NCBI GenBank assembly: GCA_034769895.1
Contig: CM068373.1
Location: 284,675,379 to 284,739,378 of the forward strand
From: Magicicada septendecula
Taxonomy: Eukaryota; Arthropoda; Insecta; Hemiptera; Cicadidae
Reading direction: 5' to 3'
Length of the DNA stretch: 64,000 nt
Shown here piece after piece: positions 17,186-47,924 of the stretch. Made by a program: the position numbers and the translations under genes. Position 1 is the stretch's first letter. Each line of letters begins with the position of its first letter. The notes under the pieces were generated by a model, which saw only the letters and a program-made list of their open reading frames with translations, did not search any database and was not told where the DNA came from.

Positions 17186-17668
17186 TCTTATATATAAAAA
17201 TGAATGTTTCTTTGTTTGTCCCGTATGCGTTCCTATACCATTCATCCGACTGCGATGAAACTTCGGTGAGTTGTTGTGCGCACGTCCGCGAAGGTTTCTT
17301 CCACATCTCCTCCTAAACCACTGTACCGATTTCAACCAAACTTGGCACAAATATTTTACGCAACGGGAGAACCAACATAGGATAGGTGTTTTTTCGATGG
17401 GGTCCTTTTGAGGGTTCTTTGGGTTCTTCCACATCGCCTCCTAAACCACTGGACCGATTTCAACCAAACTTGGCACAAATATTTTACGCAACGGGAGAAC
17501 CAACATAGGACAGGTGTTTTTTTCGATACGATCCACTGGGGGGTCCTTTGCAGTCTTAAAAAACTATTAGATCTGGTTACTATGGCAACCCAATAGAATA
17601 GATTCTGTTCTAAATATATTATCGCATTAAATTGAAGACCACGCGAACGAAGTTGTGGGCAACAGCTA
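17186..17668 (+). mobile_element. Inner Helitron-like element nested in the outer one (copy 1 as example)
   Basis: A second element-like stretch starts TCTTATATATAAAAATGAAT, contains ACCGATTTCAACCAAACTTGGC repeats (in the style of arthropod Helitron 5' parts), and ends with GGGCAACAGCTA preceded by a CCAC/GTGG hairpin at 17639-17657. Its last bases are CTAT and not CTAG, so the end is either altered or the boundary is slightly off. It lies wholly inside the outer element, implying insertion of one into another before the array was amplified, because all units carry it. Confidence 0.45.
17301..17545 (+). repeat. 128-bp tandem repeat inside the inner Helitron-like element
   Basis: The unit runs from CCACATCTCCTCCTAAACC through CAACCAAACTTGGCAC and ACGCAACGGGAGAACC to a G/T-rich GGGGTCCTTT stretch. 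Copies start at 17301 and 17429 (128 bases). Copy 2 of the array has three (20687, 20815, 20942). Two or three copies occur per unit. Confidence 0.85.
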
Positions 17669-17879
17669 TTTATTTTTAAGAAGCCAACTTTAATTAAACT
17701 TTATTAACTAACTAACATTTTCATTACGTACAACGTGAAACTCCGTAGCGAAGCACGGGTATTCTGCTAGTCATGTATAAGAGAAAATATATCGTGCGTG
17801 GCAGGCAAGCATATCTCAGTTATGTACTGTTTACGTTTCCATTTTATTATTATCACTACCGCAATAAAAAGGCAGGTAA

Positions 17880-18420
<541 letters not shown>

Positions 18421-19392
18421 CACTACTTAATGGAGATCAATCATTAACTTATACAAGCCATTAATTTTGTGCATATTTTTTATATATATGTGTACAATGT
18501 TATCGGCAACAAAGATGTAGTTTTTGTTAAAATTCCTTCCCGGGATATTTGGCCGTAGTCCAATGTTTTCTACAAAACCAGACGTTTCGGCAATGCCATT
18601 GACTTCCATCATCAGTGAAAATCGAGTGCGATAACGTGAGGTGGTATATGTTACTGACCACAGTAATGTGGTTAAGGCTGAAGCAGTAAGTAGAAAGAAG
18701 TAGTTTCTATGGTAATATTGCATTTCGAAAATGATTTTAAAAATAAATCTTAGAATATGGAAGTCATGTATGGTTCTCCATACCGATATTTTTTCTATGG
18801 TAAACGATAACAGCCGCAACTTCAAACAGAATCAAATTATGTTTTGCATACAGCCCTGTATTGTAGAGTTCTCAATACCTTTTGGTGTTGGTGAAGATCG
18901 GTTAAGGGAAAGGGGTAGTTTACCAGCAACGTTTTATGTTTTAAAAGGGTATTTTCTATGGCAAACGATAAGAGCCGCAAATTCAAACAGAATCAAATAA
19001 GATTTTGCATACAGCCCTGTTTTGTTGAGTACTAAAGACCTATTGTTTTTGGTGAAGATTGGTTAAGGGAAAGGTGTAGTTTACCGGCCACGTTTTTTGT
19101 TTTATCAATGGTATTTTATATGGCAAACGATAACAGCCGCAAATTCAAACAGAATTATATAATATTTTGCATACTGCCCTGAATTGTAGAGTTCTCAAGA
19201 CCTGTCGTTTTTGGTGAAGATCGGTTTAGGGAAAGGGGTAGTTTACCTGCAACGGTTTTTTATCAAGGGTAATTTTACTTCCATATTCCTTAAGGAAATG
19301 GAAGTATAGTGATGGCAAAAAAAATCGTGTTTGAGATTATTGCAGATTCTGATTGTACTACACTCAAAACATGAAAGAAGTCGTTTTCCGAA

Positions 19393-19425
<33 letters not shown>

Positions 19426-21391
19426 TGTCTGTGTGTCTGTCTGTGTGTAGATTTTTTTTCTATGGCAAACGATAACTGCCGCAAATTCAAACAGAATCAA
19501 ATAAATTTTTGCATACAGCCCTGATATGTACAGTACTCACGACCTGTTATTTTTGGTGAAGATCGGTTAAGGGTAAGGGGTAGTTTACCAGCAACGGTTT
19601 TTTTTATCAAGGGAAATTTTTTTTTTTGGCAAACGATAACAGCTGTAAATTCAAACAGAATCAAATAATGTTTCGTATACAGCCCTGAATTATAGAGTTC
19701 TCAAGACTTGTCGTTTTTGGTGAAGATCGGTTAAGGGAAAGGGGTAGTTTACCAGTATAGTTTTATGTTTTAACAAGGGTATTTCCTATGGCAAACGATA
19801 ACAGCCGCAAGTTCAAACAGAATCAAAAGATTATTTGCATACAGCCCTAAATTGCAGAGTTCTCAAGATCTGTTATTTTTGGTGAAGATCGGTTAAGGGA
19901 AAGGGGTAGTTTACCAGCAGCGTTTTTTTATCAAGGATATTTTCTATGGCAAACGATAACAGCCGCAAATTCAAACAGAATCAAATAAGTTTTTGCATAC
20001 AACCGTGATTTGTTGAGTACTCAGGACCTGTTGTTTTTGGTGAAGATCGGTTGAGGGGAAGGGGTAGTTTACCTGCAACATTTTTTATCAAGCGTATTTT
20101 CTATGGCAAACGATAACTGCCGCAAATTCAAACAGAATCAAATAATTTTTTGCATACGTTACTGAATTGTTGAGGACTCAAGGCCTTTTGATTTTGGTGA
20201 AGATCGGTTAAGGGGAAGGGGTAGTTTACCAGCAACGTTTTACGTTTTAACAAGAGTAAAGTACTTGAAAATTCATTTAAACTTTTTCAAACAATGGTAA
20301 TTGTTAAAAATAAAATAATTTTGTTGCCAGGCAATAAAATTATAATTTTTTCATTTTAATGTAAATCTGTACATAGTATAAAGTAAAGTCGGTCCGTTTT
20401 CTCTCTGTGTTTGAAATCGCTAATCTCAGGAAGTACTAAACGGATTTTATTCAAGTTTTCGCCAATAGATAGAGTGTCTATCGAGGAACATTTATGTGTA
20501 TAATTAATACATATATGTTGTACATTAGCTTAGCTATCACGGTTTATGTCAAGTAAGTGGTATAGTTTACATCTTATATATAAAAATGAATGTTTCTTTG
20601 TTTGTCCCGTATGCGTTCCTATACCATTCATCCGACTGCGATGAAACTTCGGTGAGTTGTTGTGCGCACGTCCGCGAAGGTTTCTTCCACATCTCCTCCT
20701 AAACCACTGTACCGATTTCAACCAAACTTGGCACAAATATTTTACGCAACGGGAGAACCAACATAGGATAGGTGTTTTTTCGATGGGGTCCTTTTGGGGG
20801 TTCTTTGGGGTCTTCCACATCGCCTCCTAAACCACTGGACCGATTTCAACCAAACTTGGCACAAATATTTTACGCAAAGGGAACCAACATAGGACAAGTG
20901 TTTTCTTCGATACGATCCTTTGGGGGGTCCTTTGGGGTCTTCCACTTCTCCACCTAACCCATTGGACCGATTTCAACCAAACTTGGCACAAATATTTTAC
21001 GCAACGGGAGAACCAACATAGGACAGGTGTTTTTTTCGATACGATCCTCTGGGGGGTCCTTTGCAGTCTTAAAAACTATTAGATCTGATTACTATGGCAA
21101 CCCAATAGAATAGATTCTGTTCTAAATATATTATCGCATTAAATTGAAGACCACGCGAACGAAGTTGTGGGCAACAGCTATTTATTTTTAAGAAGCCAAC
21201 TTTAATTAAACTTTATTAACTAACTAACATTTTCATTACGTACAACGTGAAACTCCGTAGCGAAGCACGGGTATTCTGCTAGTCATGTATAAGAGAAAAT
21301 ATATCGTGCGTGGCAGGCAAGCATATCTCAGTTATGTACTGTTTAGGTTTCCATTTTATTATTATCACTACCGCAATAAAAAGGCAGGTAA

Positions 21392-21592
<201 letters not shown>

Positions 21593-21692
21593 TTCGCGTT
21601 ATTTCTGTCCTCATTCATGTTTCTGTAATCAGTTATGTACTGTTTACGTTTCCATTTTATTATTATCACTACCGCAATAAAAAGGCAGGTAA

Positions 21693-21693
<1 letters not shown>

Positions 21694-21740
<47 letters not shown>
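21694..21740 (+). repeat. Second AC microsatellite of copy 2
   Basis: It follows a duplicated 65-base flank ending GGCAGGTAAG. Only copies 2 and 6 (34917-34955) have this second block. Confidence 0.95.
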
Positions 21741-21742
<2 letters not shown>

Positions 21743-22177
21743 TCGCGTTATTTCTGGCCTCATTCATGTTTATTTTCTTACATTTGCACGGTTTTTAAAT
21801 GGAAAGTGCCGAACCCATACCAACATAACGCATGCAAGCCGAAAAAGTGTCCAGCGTGGATAGCGATTTGCTTCCTGTGGATCGCTGGGCAGTGTAACTG
21901 CACGTGTTTACATATGAACGATTCATAGACAGACTTTTCGTCTTTAGGGAATGAACCCTCTGCAAGATGCTGAGGGTCCATGAGTGACTTCGGAGCGCTC
22001 CTTCTTTTCCGCGTGTTTGTTCTGTGAAACGTACACTGTAGATTCGCAGATTTATTCTAAGCAACGCTCAATAGGAAATGTTGAAAATTTTTGTCCACGG
22101 TGAACCCTCATACACACTAAACCTGCTCTGATGTTTTAATTACGGACATCATAATATTAAAACTTTGGAAAGTTGAG

Positions 22178-25765
<3,588 letters not shown>

Positions 25766-28700
25766 CTCTACTTAATGGAGATCAATCATTAACGTATACA
25801 AGCCATTAGTTTTGTGCATATTTTTTATATATATGTGTACAACGTTATCGGCAACAAAGAAGTAGTTTTTGTTAAAATTCCTTCCCGGGATATTTGGCCG
25901 TAGTCCAATGTTTTCTACAAAACCAGACGTTTCGGCAATGCCATTGACTTCCATCATCAGTGAAAATCGAGTGCGATAACGTGAGGTGGTATATGTTACT
26001 GACCACAGTACTGTGGTTAAGGCTGAAGCAGTACGTAGAAAGAAGTAGTTTCTATTGTAATATTGCATTTCGAAAATGATTTTAAAATAAATCTTAGAAT
26101 ATGGAAGTCATGTATGGTTCTCCATACCGATATTTTTTCTATGGTAAACGATAACAGCCGCAACTTCAAACAGAATCAAATTATGTTTTGCATACAGCCC
26201 TGTATTGTAGAGTTCTCAATACCTTTTGGTGTTGGTGAAGATCGGTTAAGGGAAAGGGGTAGTTTACCAGCAACGTTTTATGTTTTAAAAGGGTATTTTA
26301 TATGGCAAACGATAAGAGCCGCAAATTCAAACAGAATCAAATAAGATTTTGCATACAGCCCTGTTTTGTTGAGTACTAAAAACCTATTGTTTTTGGTGAA
26401 GATTGGTTAAGGGAAAGGTGTAGTTTACCGGCCACGTTTTTTGTTTTATCAATGGTATTTTATATGGCAAACGATAATAGCCGCAAATTCGAACAGAATC
26501 ATATAATATTTTGCATACTGCCCTGAATTGTAGAGTTCTCAAGACCTGTCGTTTTTGGTGAAGATCGGTTAAGGGAAAGGGGTAGTTTACCTGCAACGGT
26601 TTTTTATCAAGGGTAATTTTACTACCATATTCCTTAAGGAAATGGAAGTATGGTGATGGCAAACAAAATCGTGTTTGAGATTATTGCAGATTCTGATTGT
26701 ACTACACTCAAAACATGAAAAAAAGTCGTTTTCCGAAAAGTGTCTGTGTGTGTGTCTGTCTGTCTGTCTGTCTGTGTGTAGATTTTTTTTTGGCAAACGA
26801 TAACTGCCGCAAATTCAAACAGAATCAAATAAATTTTTGCATACAGCCCCGATATGCAGAGTACTCACGACCTGTTATTTTTGGTGAAGATCGGTTAAGG
26901 GAAAGGGGTAGTTTACCAGCAACGGTTTTTTTTATCAAGGGAATTTTTTTTTTTTTGCAAACGATAACAGCCGTAAATTCAAACAGAATCAAATAATGTT
27001 TCGCATACAGCCCTAAATTGTAGAGTTCTCAAGACCTGTCGTTTTTGGTGAAGATCGGTTAAGGGAAAGGGGTAGTTTACCAGTATAGTTTTATGTTTTA
27101 ACAAGGGTACTTCCTATGGCAAACGATAACAGCCGCAAGTTCAAACAGAATCAAAAGATTATTTGCATACAGCCCTAAATTGCAGAGTTCTCAAGATCTG
27201 TTATTTTTGGTGAAGATCGGTTAAAGGAAAGGGGTAGTTTACCTGCAGCGTTTTTTTATCAAGGATATTTTATATAGCAAACGATAACAGCCGCAAATTC
27301 AAACAGAATCAAATAATTTTTTGCATACAACCGTGATTTGTAGAGTACTCAGGACCTGTTGTTTTTGGTGAAATCGGTTGAGGGGAAGGGGTAGTTTACC
27401 TGCAACATTTTTTATCAAGCGTATTTTCTAAGGCAAACGATAACTGCCGCAAATTCAAACAGAATCAAATAATTTTTTGCATACGTCACTGAATTGTTGA
27501 GGACTCAAGGCCTTTTGATTTTGGTGAAGATCGGTTAAGAGGAAGGGGTAGTTTACCTGCAACCTTTTACGTTTTAACAAGAGTAAAGTACTTGAAAATT
27601 CATTTAAACTTTTTCAAACAATGGTAATTGTTAAAAATAAAATAATTTTGTTGCCAGGCAATAAAATTATAATTTTTTCATTTTAATGTAAATCTGTACA
27701 TAGTATAAAGTAAAGTCGGTCCGTTTTCTCTCTGTGTTTGAAATCGCTAATCTCAGGAAGTACTGAACGGATTTTATTCAAGTTTTCGCCAATAGATAGA
27801 GTGTCTATCGAGGAACATTTATGTGTATAATTAATACATATATGTTGTACATTAGCTTAGCTATCACGGTTTATGTCAAGTAAGTGGTATAGTTTACATC
27901 TTATATATAAAAATGAATGTTTCTTTGTTTGTCCCGTATGCGTTCCTATACCATTCATCCGACTGCGATGAAACTTCGGTGAGTTGTTGTGCGCACGTCC
28001 GCGAAGGTTTCTTCCACATCTCCTCCTAAACCACTGTACCGATTTCAACCAAACTTGGCACAAATATTTTACGCAACGGGAGAACCAACATAGGGTAGGT
28101 GTTTTTTCGATGGGGTCCTTTTGGGGGTTCTTTGGGGTCTTCCACATCGCCTCCTAAACCACTGGACCGATTTCAACCAAACTTGGCACAAATATTTTAC
28201 GCAAAGGGAACCAACATAGGACAAGTGTTTTCTTCGATACGATTCTTTTAGGGGGTCCTTTGGGGTCTTCCACTTCTCCACCTAAACCATTGGACCGATT
28301 TCAACCAAACTTGGCACAAATATTTTACGCAACGGGAGAACAAACATAGGACAGGTGTTTTTTTCGATACGATCCTCTGGGGGGTCCTTTGCAGTCTTAA
28401 AAAACTATTAGATCTGATTACTATGGCAACCCAATAGAATAGATTCTGTTCTAAATATAATATCGCATTAAATTGAAGACCACGCGAACGAAGTTGTGGG
28501 CAACAGCTATTTATTTTTAAGAAGCCAACTTTAATTAAACTTTATTAACTAACTAACATTTTCATTACGTACAACGTGAAACTCCGTAGCGAAGCACGGG
28601 TATTCTGCTAGTCATGTATAAGAGAAAATATATCGTGCGTGGCAGGCAAGCATATCTCAGTTATGTACTGTTTACGTTTCCATTTTATTATTATCACTAC

Positions 28701-29177
28701 CGCAATAAAAAGGCAGGTAAGACACACACACACACACACAATTCGCGTTATTTCTGTCCTCATTCATGTTTATTTTCTTACATTTGCACGGTTTTTAAAT
28801 GGAAAGTGCCGAACCCATACCAACATAACGCATGCAAGCCGAAAAAGTGTCCAGCGTGGATAGCGATTTGCTTCCTGTGGATCGCTGGGCAGTGTAACTG
28901 CACGTGTTTACATATGAACGATTCATAGACAGACTTTTCGTCTTTAGGGAATGAACCCTCTGCAAGATGCTGAGGGTCCATGAGTGACTTCGGAGCGCTC
29001 CTTCTTTTCCGCGTGTTTGTTCTGTGAAACGTACACTGTAGATTCGCAGATTTATTCTAAGCAACGCTCAATAGGAAATGTTGAAAATTTTTGTCCACGG
29101 TGAACCCTCATACACACTAAACCTGCTCTGATGTTTTAATTACGGACATCATAATATTAAAACTTTGGAAAGTTGAG
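25766..29177 (+). repeat. Macrosatellite copy 4
   Basis: A 3412-base unit beginning CTCTACTTAATGG. Helitron-like pair at 27693-28611. The AC tract is short (28722-28741), while its partner copy 8 has about 50 bases, showing microsatellite change since the 13.25 kb duplication. Confidence 0.95.
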
Positions 29178-38952
<9,775 letters not shown>

Positions 38953-41908
38953 CTCTACTTAATGGAGATCAATCATTAACGTATACAAGCCATTAGTTTT
39001 GTGCATATTTTTTATATATATGTGTACAACGTTATCGGCAACAAAGAAGTAGTTTTTGTTAAAATTCCTTCCCGGGATATTTGGCCGTAGTCCAATGTTT
39101 TCTACAAAACCAGACGTTTCGGCAATGCCATTGACTTCCATCATCAGTGAAAATCGAGTGCGATAACGTGAGGTGGTATATGTTACTGACCACAGTACTG
39201 TGGTTAAGGCTGAAGCAGTACGTAGAAAGAAGTAGTTTCTATTGTAATATTGCATTTCGAAAATGATTTTAAAAATAAATCTTAGAATATGGAAGTCATG
39301 TATGGTTCTCCATACCGATATTTTTTCTATGGTAAACGATAACAGCCGCAACTTCAAACAGAATCAAATTATGTTTTGCATACAGCCCTGTATTGTAGAG
39401 TTCTCAATACCTTTTGGTGTTGGTGAAGATCGGTTAAGGGAAAGGGGTAGTTTACCAGCAACGTTTTATGTTTTAAAAGGGTATTTTATATGGCAAACGA
39501 TAAGAGCCGCAAATTCAAACAGAATCAAATAAGATTTTGCATACAGCCCTGTTTTGTTGAGTACTAAAAACCTATTGTTTTTGGTGAAGATTGGTTAAGG
39601 GAAAGGTGTAGTTTACCGGCCACGTTTTTTGTTTTATCAATGGTATTTTATATGGCAAACGATAATAGCCGCAAATTCGAACAGAATCATATAATATTTT
39701 GCATACTGCCCTGAATTGTAGAGTTCTCAAGACCTGTCGTTTTTGGTGAAGATCGGTTAAGGGAAAGGGGTAGTTTACCTGCAACGGTTTTTTATCAAGG
39801 GTAATTTTACTACCATATTCCTTAAGGAAATGGAAGTATGGTGATGGCAAACAAAATCGTGTTTGAGATTATTGCAGATTCTGATTGTACTACACTCAAA
39901 ACATGAAAAAAAGTCGTTTTCCGAAAAGTGTCTGTGTGTGTGTCTGTCTGTCTGTCTGTCTGTGTGTAGATTTTTTTTTGGCAAACGATAACTGCCGCAA
40001 ATTCAAACAGAATCAAATAAATTTTTGCATACAGCCCCGATATGCAGAGTACTCACGACCTGTTATTTTTGGTGAAGATCGGTTAAGGGAAAGGGGTAGT
40101 TTACCAGCAACGGTTTTTTTTATCAAGGGAATTTTTTTTTTTTTGCAAACGATAACAGCCGTAAATTCAAACAGAATCAAATAATGTTTCGCATACAGCC
40201 CTAAATTGTAGAGTTCTCAAGACCTGTCGTTTTTGGTGAAGATCGGTTAAGGGAAAGGGGTAGTTTACCAGTATAGTTTTATGTTTTAACAAGGGTACTT
40301 CCTATGGCAAACGATAACAGCCGCAAGTTCAAACAGAATCAAAAGATTATTTGCATACAGCCCTAAATTGCAGAGTTCTCAAGATCTGTTATTTTTGGTG
40401 AAGATCGGTTAAAGGAAAGGGGTAGTTTACCTGCAGCGTTTTTTTATCAAGGATATTTTATATAGCAAACGATAACAGCCGCAAATTCAAACAGAATCAA
40501 ATAATTTTTTGCATACAACCGTGATTTGTAGAGTACTCAGGACCTGTTGTTTTTGGTGAAATCGGTTGAGGGGAAGGGGTAGTTTACCTGCAACATTTTT
40601 TATCAAGCGTATTTTCTAAGGCAAACGATAACTGCCGCAAATTCAAACAGAATCAAATAATTTTTTGCATACGTCACTGAATTGTTGAGGACTCAAGGCC
40701 TTTTGATTTTGGTGAAGATCGGTTAAGAGGAAGGGGTAGTTTACCTGCAACCTTTTACGTTTTAACAAGAGTAAAGTACTTGAAAATTCATTTAAACTTT
40801 TTCAAACAATGGTAATTGTTAAAAATAAAATAATTTTGTTGCCAGGCAATAAAATTATAATTTTTTCATTTTAATGTAAATCTGTACATAGTATAAAGTA
40901 AAGTCGGTCCGTTTTCTCTCTGTGTTTGAAATCGCTAATCTCAGGAAGTACTGAACGGATTTTATTCAAGTTTTCGCCAATAGATAGAGTGTCTATCGAG
41001 GAACATTTATGTGTATAATTAATACATATATGTTGTACATTAGCTTAGCTATCACGGTTTATGTCAAGTAAGTGGTATAGTTTACATCTTATATATAAAA
41101 ATGAATGTTTCTTTGTTTGTCCCGTATGCGTTCCTATACCATTCATCCGACTGCGATGAAACTTCGGTGAGTTGTTGTGCGCACGTCCGCGAAGGTTTCT
41201 TCCACATCTCCTCCTAAACCACTGTACCGATTTCAACCAAACTTGGCACAAATATTTTACGCAACGGGAGAACCAACATAGGGTAGGTGTTTTTTCGATG
41301 GGGTCCTTTTGGGGGTTCTTTGGGGTCTTCCACATCGCCTCCTAAACCACTGGACCGATTTCAACCAAACTTGGCACAAATATTTTACGCAAAGGGAACC
41401 AACATAGGACAAGTGTTTTCTTCGATACGATTCTTTTAGGGGGTCCTTTGGGGTCTTCCACTTCTCCACCTAAACCATTGGACCGATTTCAACCAAACTT
41501 GGCACAAATATTTTACGCAACGGGAGAACAAACATAGGACAGGTGTTTTTTTCGATACGATCCTCTGGGGGGTCCTTTGCAGTCTTAAAAAACTATTAGA
41601 TCTGATTACTATGGCAACCCAATAGAATAGATTCTGTTCTAAATATAATATCGCATTAAATTGAAGACCACGCGAACGAAGTTGTGGGCAACAGCTATTT
41701 ATTTTTAAGAAGCCAACTTTAATTAAACTTTATTAACTAACTAACATTTTCATTACGTACAACGTGAAACTCCGTAGCGAAGCACGGGTATTCTGCTAGT
41801 CATGTATAAGAGAAAATATATCGTGCGTGGCAGGCAAGCATATCTCAGTTATGTACTGTTTACGTTTCCATTTTATTATTATCACTACCGCAATAAAAAG
41901 GCAGGTAA

Positions 41909-41960
<52 letters not shown>

Positions 41961-42395
41961 TCGCGTTATTTCTGTCCTCATTCATGTTTATTTTCTTACA
42001 TTTGCACGGTTTTTAAATGGAAAGTGCCGAACCCATACCAACATAACGCATGCAAGCCGAAAAAGTGTCCAGCGTGGATAGCGATTTGCTTCCTGTGGAT
42101 CGCTGGGCAGTGTAACTGCACGTGTTTACATATGAACGATTCATAGACAGACTTTTCGTCTTTAGGGAATGAACCCTCTGCAAGATGCTGAGGGTCCATG
42201 AGTGACTTCGGAGCGCTCCTTCTTTTCCGCGTGTTTGTTCTGTGAAACGTACACTGTAGATTCGCAGATTTATTCTAAGCAACGCTCAATAGGAAATGTT
42301 GAAAATTTTTGTCCACGGTGAACCCTCATACACACTAAACCTGCTCTGATGTTTTAATTACGGACATCATAATATTAAAACTTTGGAAAGTTGAG
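38953..42395 (+). repeat. Macrosatellite copy 8
   Basis: A 3443-base unit, partner of copy 4, sharing the CTCTACTTAATGG start. Helitron-like pair at 40881-41799; AC tract at 41910-41959. Confidence 0.95.
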
Positions 42396-44909
<2,514 letters not shown>

Positions 44910-47807
44910 CACTACTTAATGGAGATCAATCATTAACTTATACAAGCCATTAGTTTTGTGCTAATTTTCTATATATATGTGTACAACGTTATCGGCAACA
45001 AAGAAGTAGTTTTTGTTAAAATTCCTTCCCGGGATATTTGGCCGTAGTCCAATGTTTTCTACAAAACCAGACGTTTCGGCAATGCCATTGACTTCCATCA
45101 TCAGTGAAAATCGAGTGCGATAACGTGAGGTGGTATATGTTACTGACCACAGTACTGTGGTTAAGGCTGAAGCAGTAAGTAGAAAGAAGTAGTTTCTATG
45201 GTAATATTGCATTTCGAAAATGATTTTAAAAATAAATCTTAGAATATGGAAGTCATGTATGGGTTCTCCATACCGATATTTTTTCTATGGTAAACGATAA
45301 CAGCCGCAACTTCAAACAGAATCAAATTATGTTTTGCATACAGCCCTGTATTGTAGAGTTCTCAATACCTTTTGGTGTTGGTGAAGATCGGTTAAGGGAA
45401 AGGGGTAGTTTACCAGCAACGTTTTATGTTTTAAAAGGGTATTTTCTATGGCAAACGATAAGAGCCGCAAATTCAAACAGAATCAAATAAGATTTTGCAT
45501 ACAGCCCTGTTTTGTTGAGTACTAAAGACCTATTGTTTTTGGTGAAGATTGGTTAAGGGAAAGGTGTAGTTTACTGGCCACGTTTTTTGTTTTATCAATG
45601 GTATTTTATATGGCAAACGATAACAGCCGCAAATTCAATACAAGGTTAATTTTACTTCCATATTCCTTACGGAAATGGAAGTATGGTGATGGCAAAAAAA
45701 ATCGTGTTAGAGATTATTGCAGATTCTGATTGTACTACACTCAAAACATGAAAAAAAGTCGTTTTCCGAAAAGTGTCTGTGTGTGTGTCTGTCTGTCTGT
45801 CTGTGTGTCTGTCTGTGTGTAGATTTTTTTTCTATGGCAAACGATAGCTGCCGCAAATTCAAACAGAATCAAATAAATTTTTGCATACAGCCCTGATTTG
45901 TAGAGTACTCACGACCTGTTGTTTTTGGTGAAGATCGGTTAAGGGAAAGGGGTAGTTTACCAGCAACGGTTTTTTTATCAAGGGAAATTTTTTTTTTATT
46001 GGCAAACGATAACAGCCGTAAATTCAAACAGAATCAAATAATGTTTCGCATACAGCCCTAAATTGTAGAGTTCTCAAAACCTGTCGTTTTTGGTGAAGAT
46101 CGGTTAAGGGAAAGGGGTAGTTTAGCAGTATAGTTTTATGTTTTAACAAGGGTACTTCCAATGGCAAACGATAACAGCCGCAAGTTCAAACAGAATCAAA
46201 AGATTATTTGCATACATCCCTAAATTGCAGAGTTCTCAAGATCTGTTATTTTTGGTGAAGATCGGTTAAGGGAAAGGGGTAGTTTACCTGCAGCGTTTTT
46301 TTATCAAGGATATTTTATATAGCAAACGATAACAGCCGCAAATTCAAACAGAATCAAATAATATTTGCATACAACCGTGATTTGTAGAGTACTCAGGACC
46401 TGTTGTTTTTGGTGAAATCGGTTGAGGGGAAGGGGTAGTTTACCTGCAACATTTTTTATCAAGCGTATTTTCTATGGCAAACGATAACTGCCGCAAATTC
46501 AAACAGAATCAAATAATTTTTTGCATACGTCACTGAATTGTTGAGGACTCAAGGCCTTTTGATTTTGGTGAAGATCGGTTAAGGGGAAGGGGTAGTTTAC
46601 CTGCAACCTTTTACGTTTTAACAAGAGTAAAGTACTTGAAAATTCATTTAAACTTTTTCAAACAATGGTAATTGTTAAAAATAAAATAATTTTGTTGCCA
46701 GGCAATAAAATTATAATTTTTTCATTTTAATGTAAATCTGTACATAGTATAAAGTAAGGTCGGTCCGTTTTCTCTCTGTGTTTGAAATCGCTAATCTCAG
46801 GAAGTACTGAACGGATTTTATTCAAGTTTTCGCCAATAGATAGAGTGTCTATCGAGGAACATTTATGTGTATAATTAATACATATATGTTGTACATTAGC
46901 TTAGCTATCACGGTTTATGTCAAGTAAGTGGTATAGTTTACATCTTTCATATAAAAATGAATGTTTCTTTGTTTGTCCCGTATGCGTTCCTATACCATTC
47001 ATCCGACTGCGATGAAACTTCGGTGAGTTGTTGTGCGCACGTCCGCGAAGGTTTCTTCCACATCTCCTCCTAAACCACTGTACCGGTTTCAACCAAACTT
47101 GGCACAAATATTTTACGCAACGGGAGAACCAACATAGGGTAGGTGTTTTTTCGATGGGGTCCTTTTGGGGGTTCTTTGGGGTCTTCCACATCGCCTCCTA
47201 AACCACTGGACCGATTTCAACCAAACTTGGCACAAATATTTTACGCAAAGGGAGAACCAACATAGGACAAGTGTTTGTTCGATACGATCCTTTGGGGGGT
47301 CCTTTGGGGTCTTCCACTTCTCCACCTAAACCATTGGACCGATTTCAACCAAACTTGGCACAAATATTTTACGCAACGGGAGAACCAACATAGGACAGGT
47401 GTTTTTTTCGATACGATCCTCTGGGGGGTCCTTTGCAGTCTTAAAAAACTATTAGATCTGGTTACTATGGCAACCCAATAGAATAGATTCTGTTCTAAAT
47501 ATATTATCGCATTAAATTGAAGACCACGCGAACGAAGTTGTGGGCAACAGCTATTTATTTTTAAGAAGCCAACTTTAATTAAACTTTATTAACTAACTAA
47601 CATTTTCATTACGTACAACGTGAAACTCCGTAGCGAAGCACGGGTATTCTGCTAGTCATGTATAAGAGAAAATATATCGTGCGTGGCAGGCAAGCATATC
47701 TCAGTTATGTACTGTTTAGGTTTCCATTTTATTATTATCACTACCGCAATAAAAAGGCAGGTAAGACACACACACACACACACCCACCCACACACACACA
47801 CACACAC

Positions 47808-47886
<79 letters not shown>

Positions 47887-47890
47887 GAGA

Positions 47891-47924
<34 letters not shown>

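Larger units (their letters stand above)
16980..17770 (+). mobile_element. Outer Helitron-like non-autonomous element (copy 1 as example)
   Basis: It starts TCTGTACATAGTATAAAG and includes GAAATCGCTAATCTCAGGAA, GTACTGAACGGATTT and TATCGAGGAACAT, a sequence style I know from widespread arthropod Helitron-like repeats. It ends in CTGCTAG followed by T. A CCGT/ACGG hairpin at 17743-17758 lies 12 bases before the CTAG end, as in Helitron 3' termini. No Rep-helicase coding is present, so it is non-autonomous. Equivalent spans: 20366-21282, 24133-25049, 27693-28611, 30154-30946, 33605-34521, 37346-38262, 40881-41799, 43372-44165, 46737-47655, 50137-51054, 53422-54339, 56814-57732 and 60286-61205. 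Class is inferred from ends only. Confidence 0.55.

Noticed and set aside
17144-17434. 96-codon frame with WFSRCVKYLCQVW motif in each unit
   Set aside because: It is the translation of the 128 bp repeats within the Helitron-like element.
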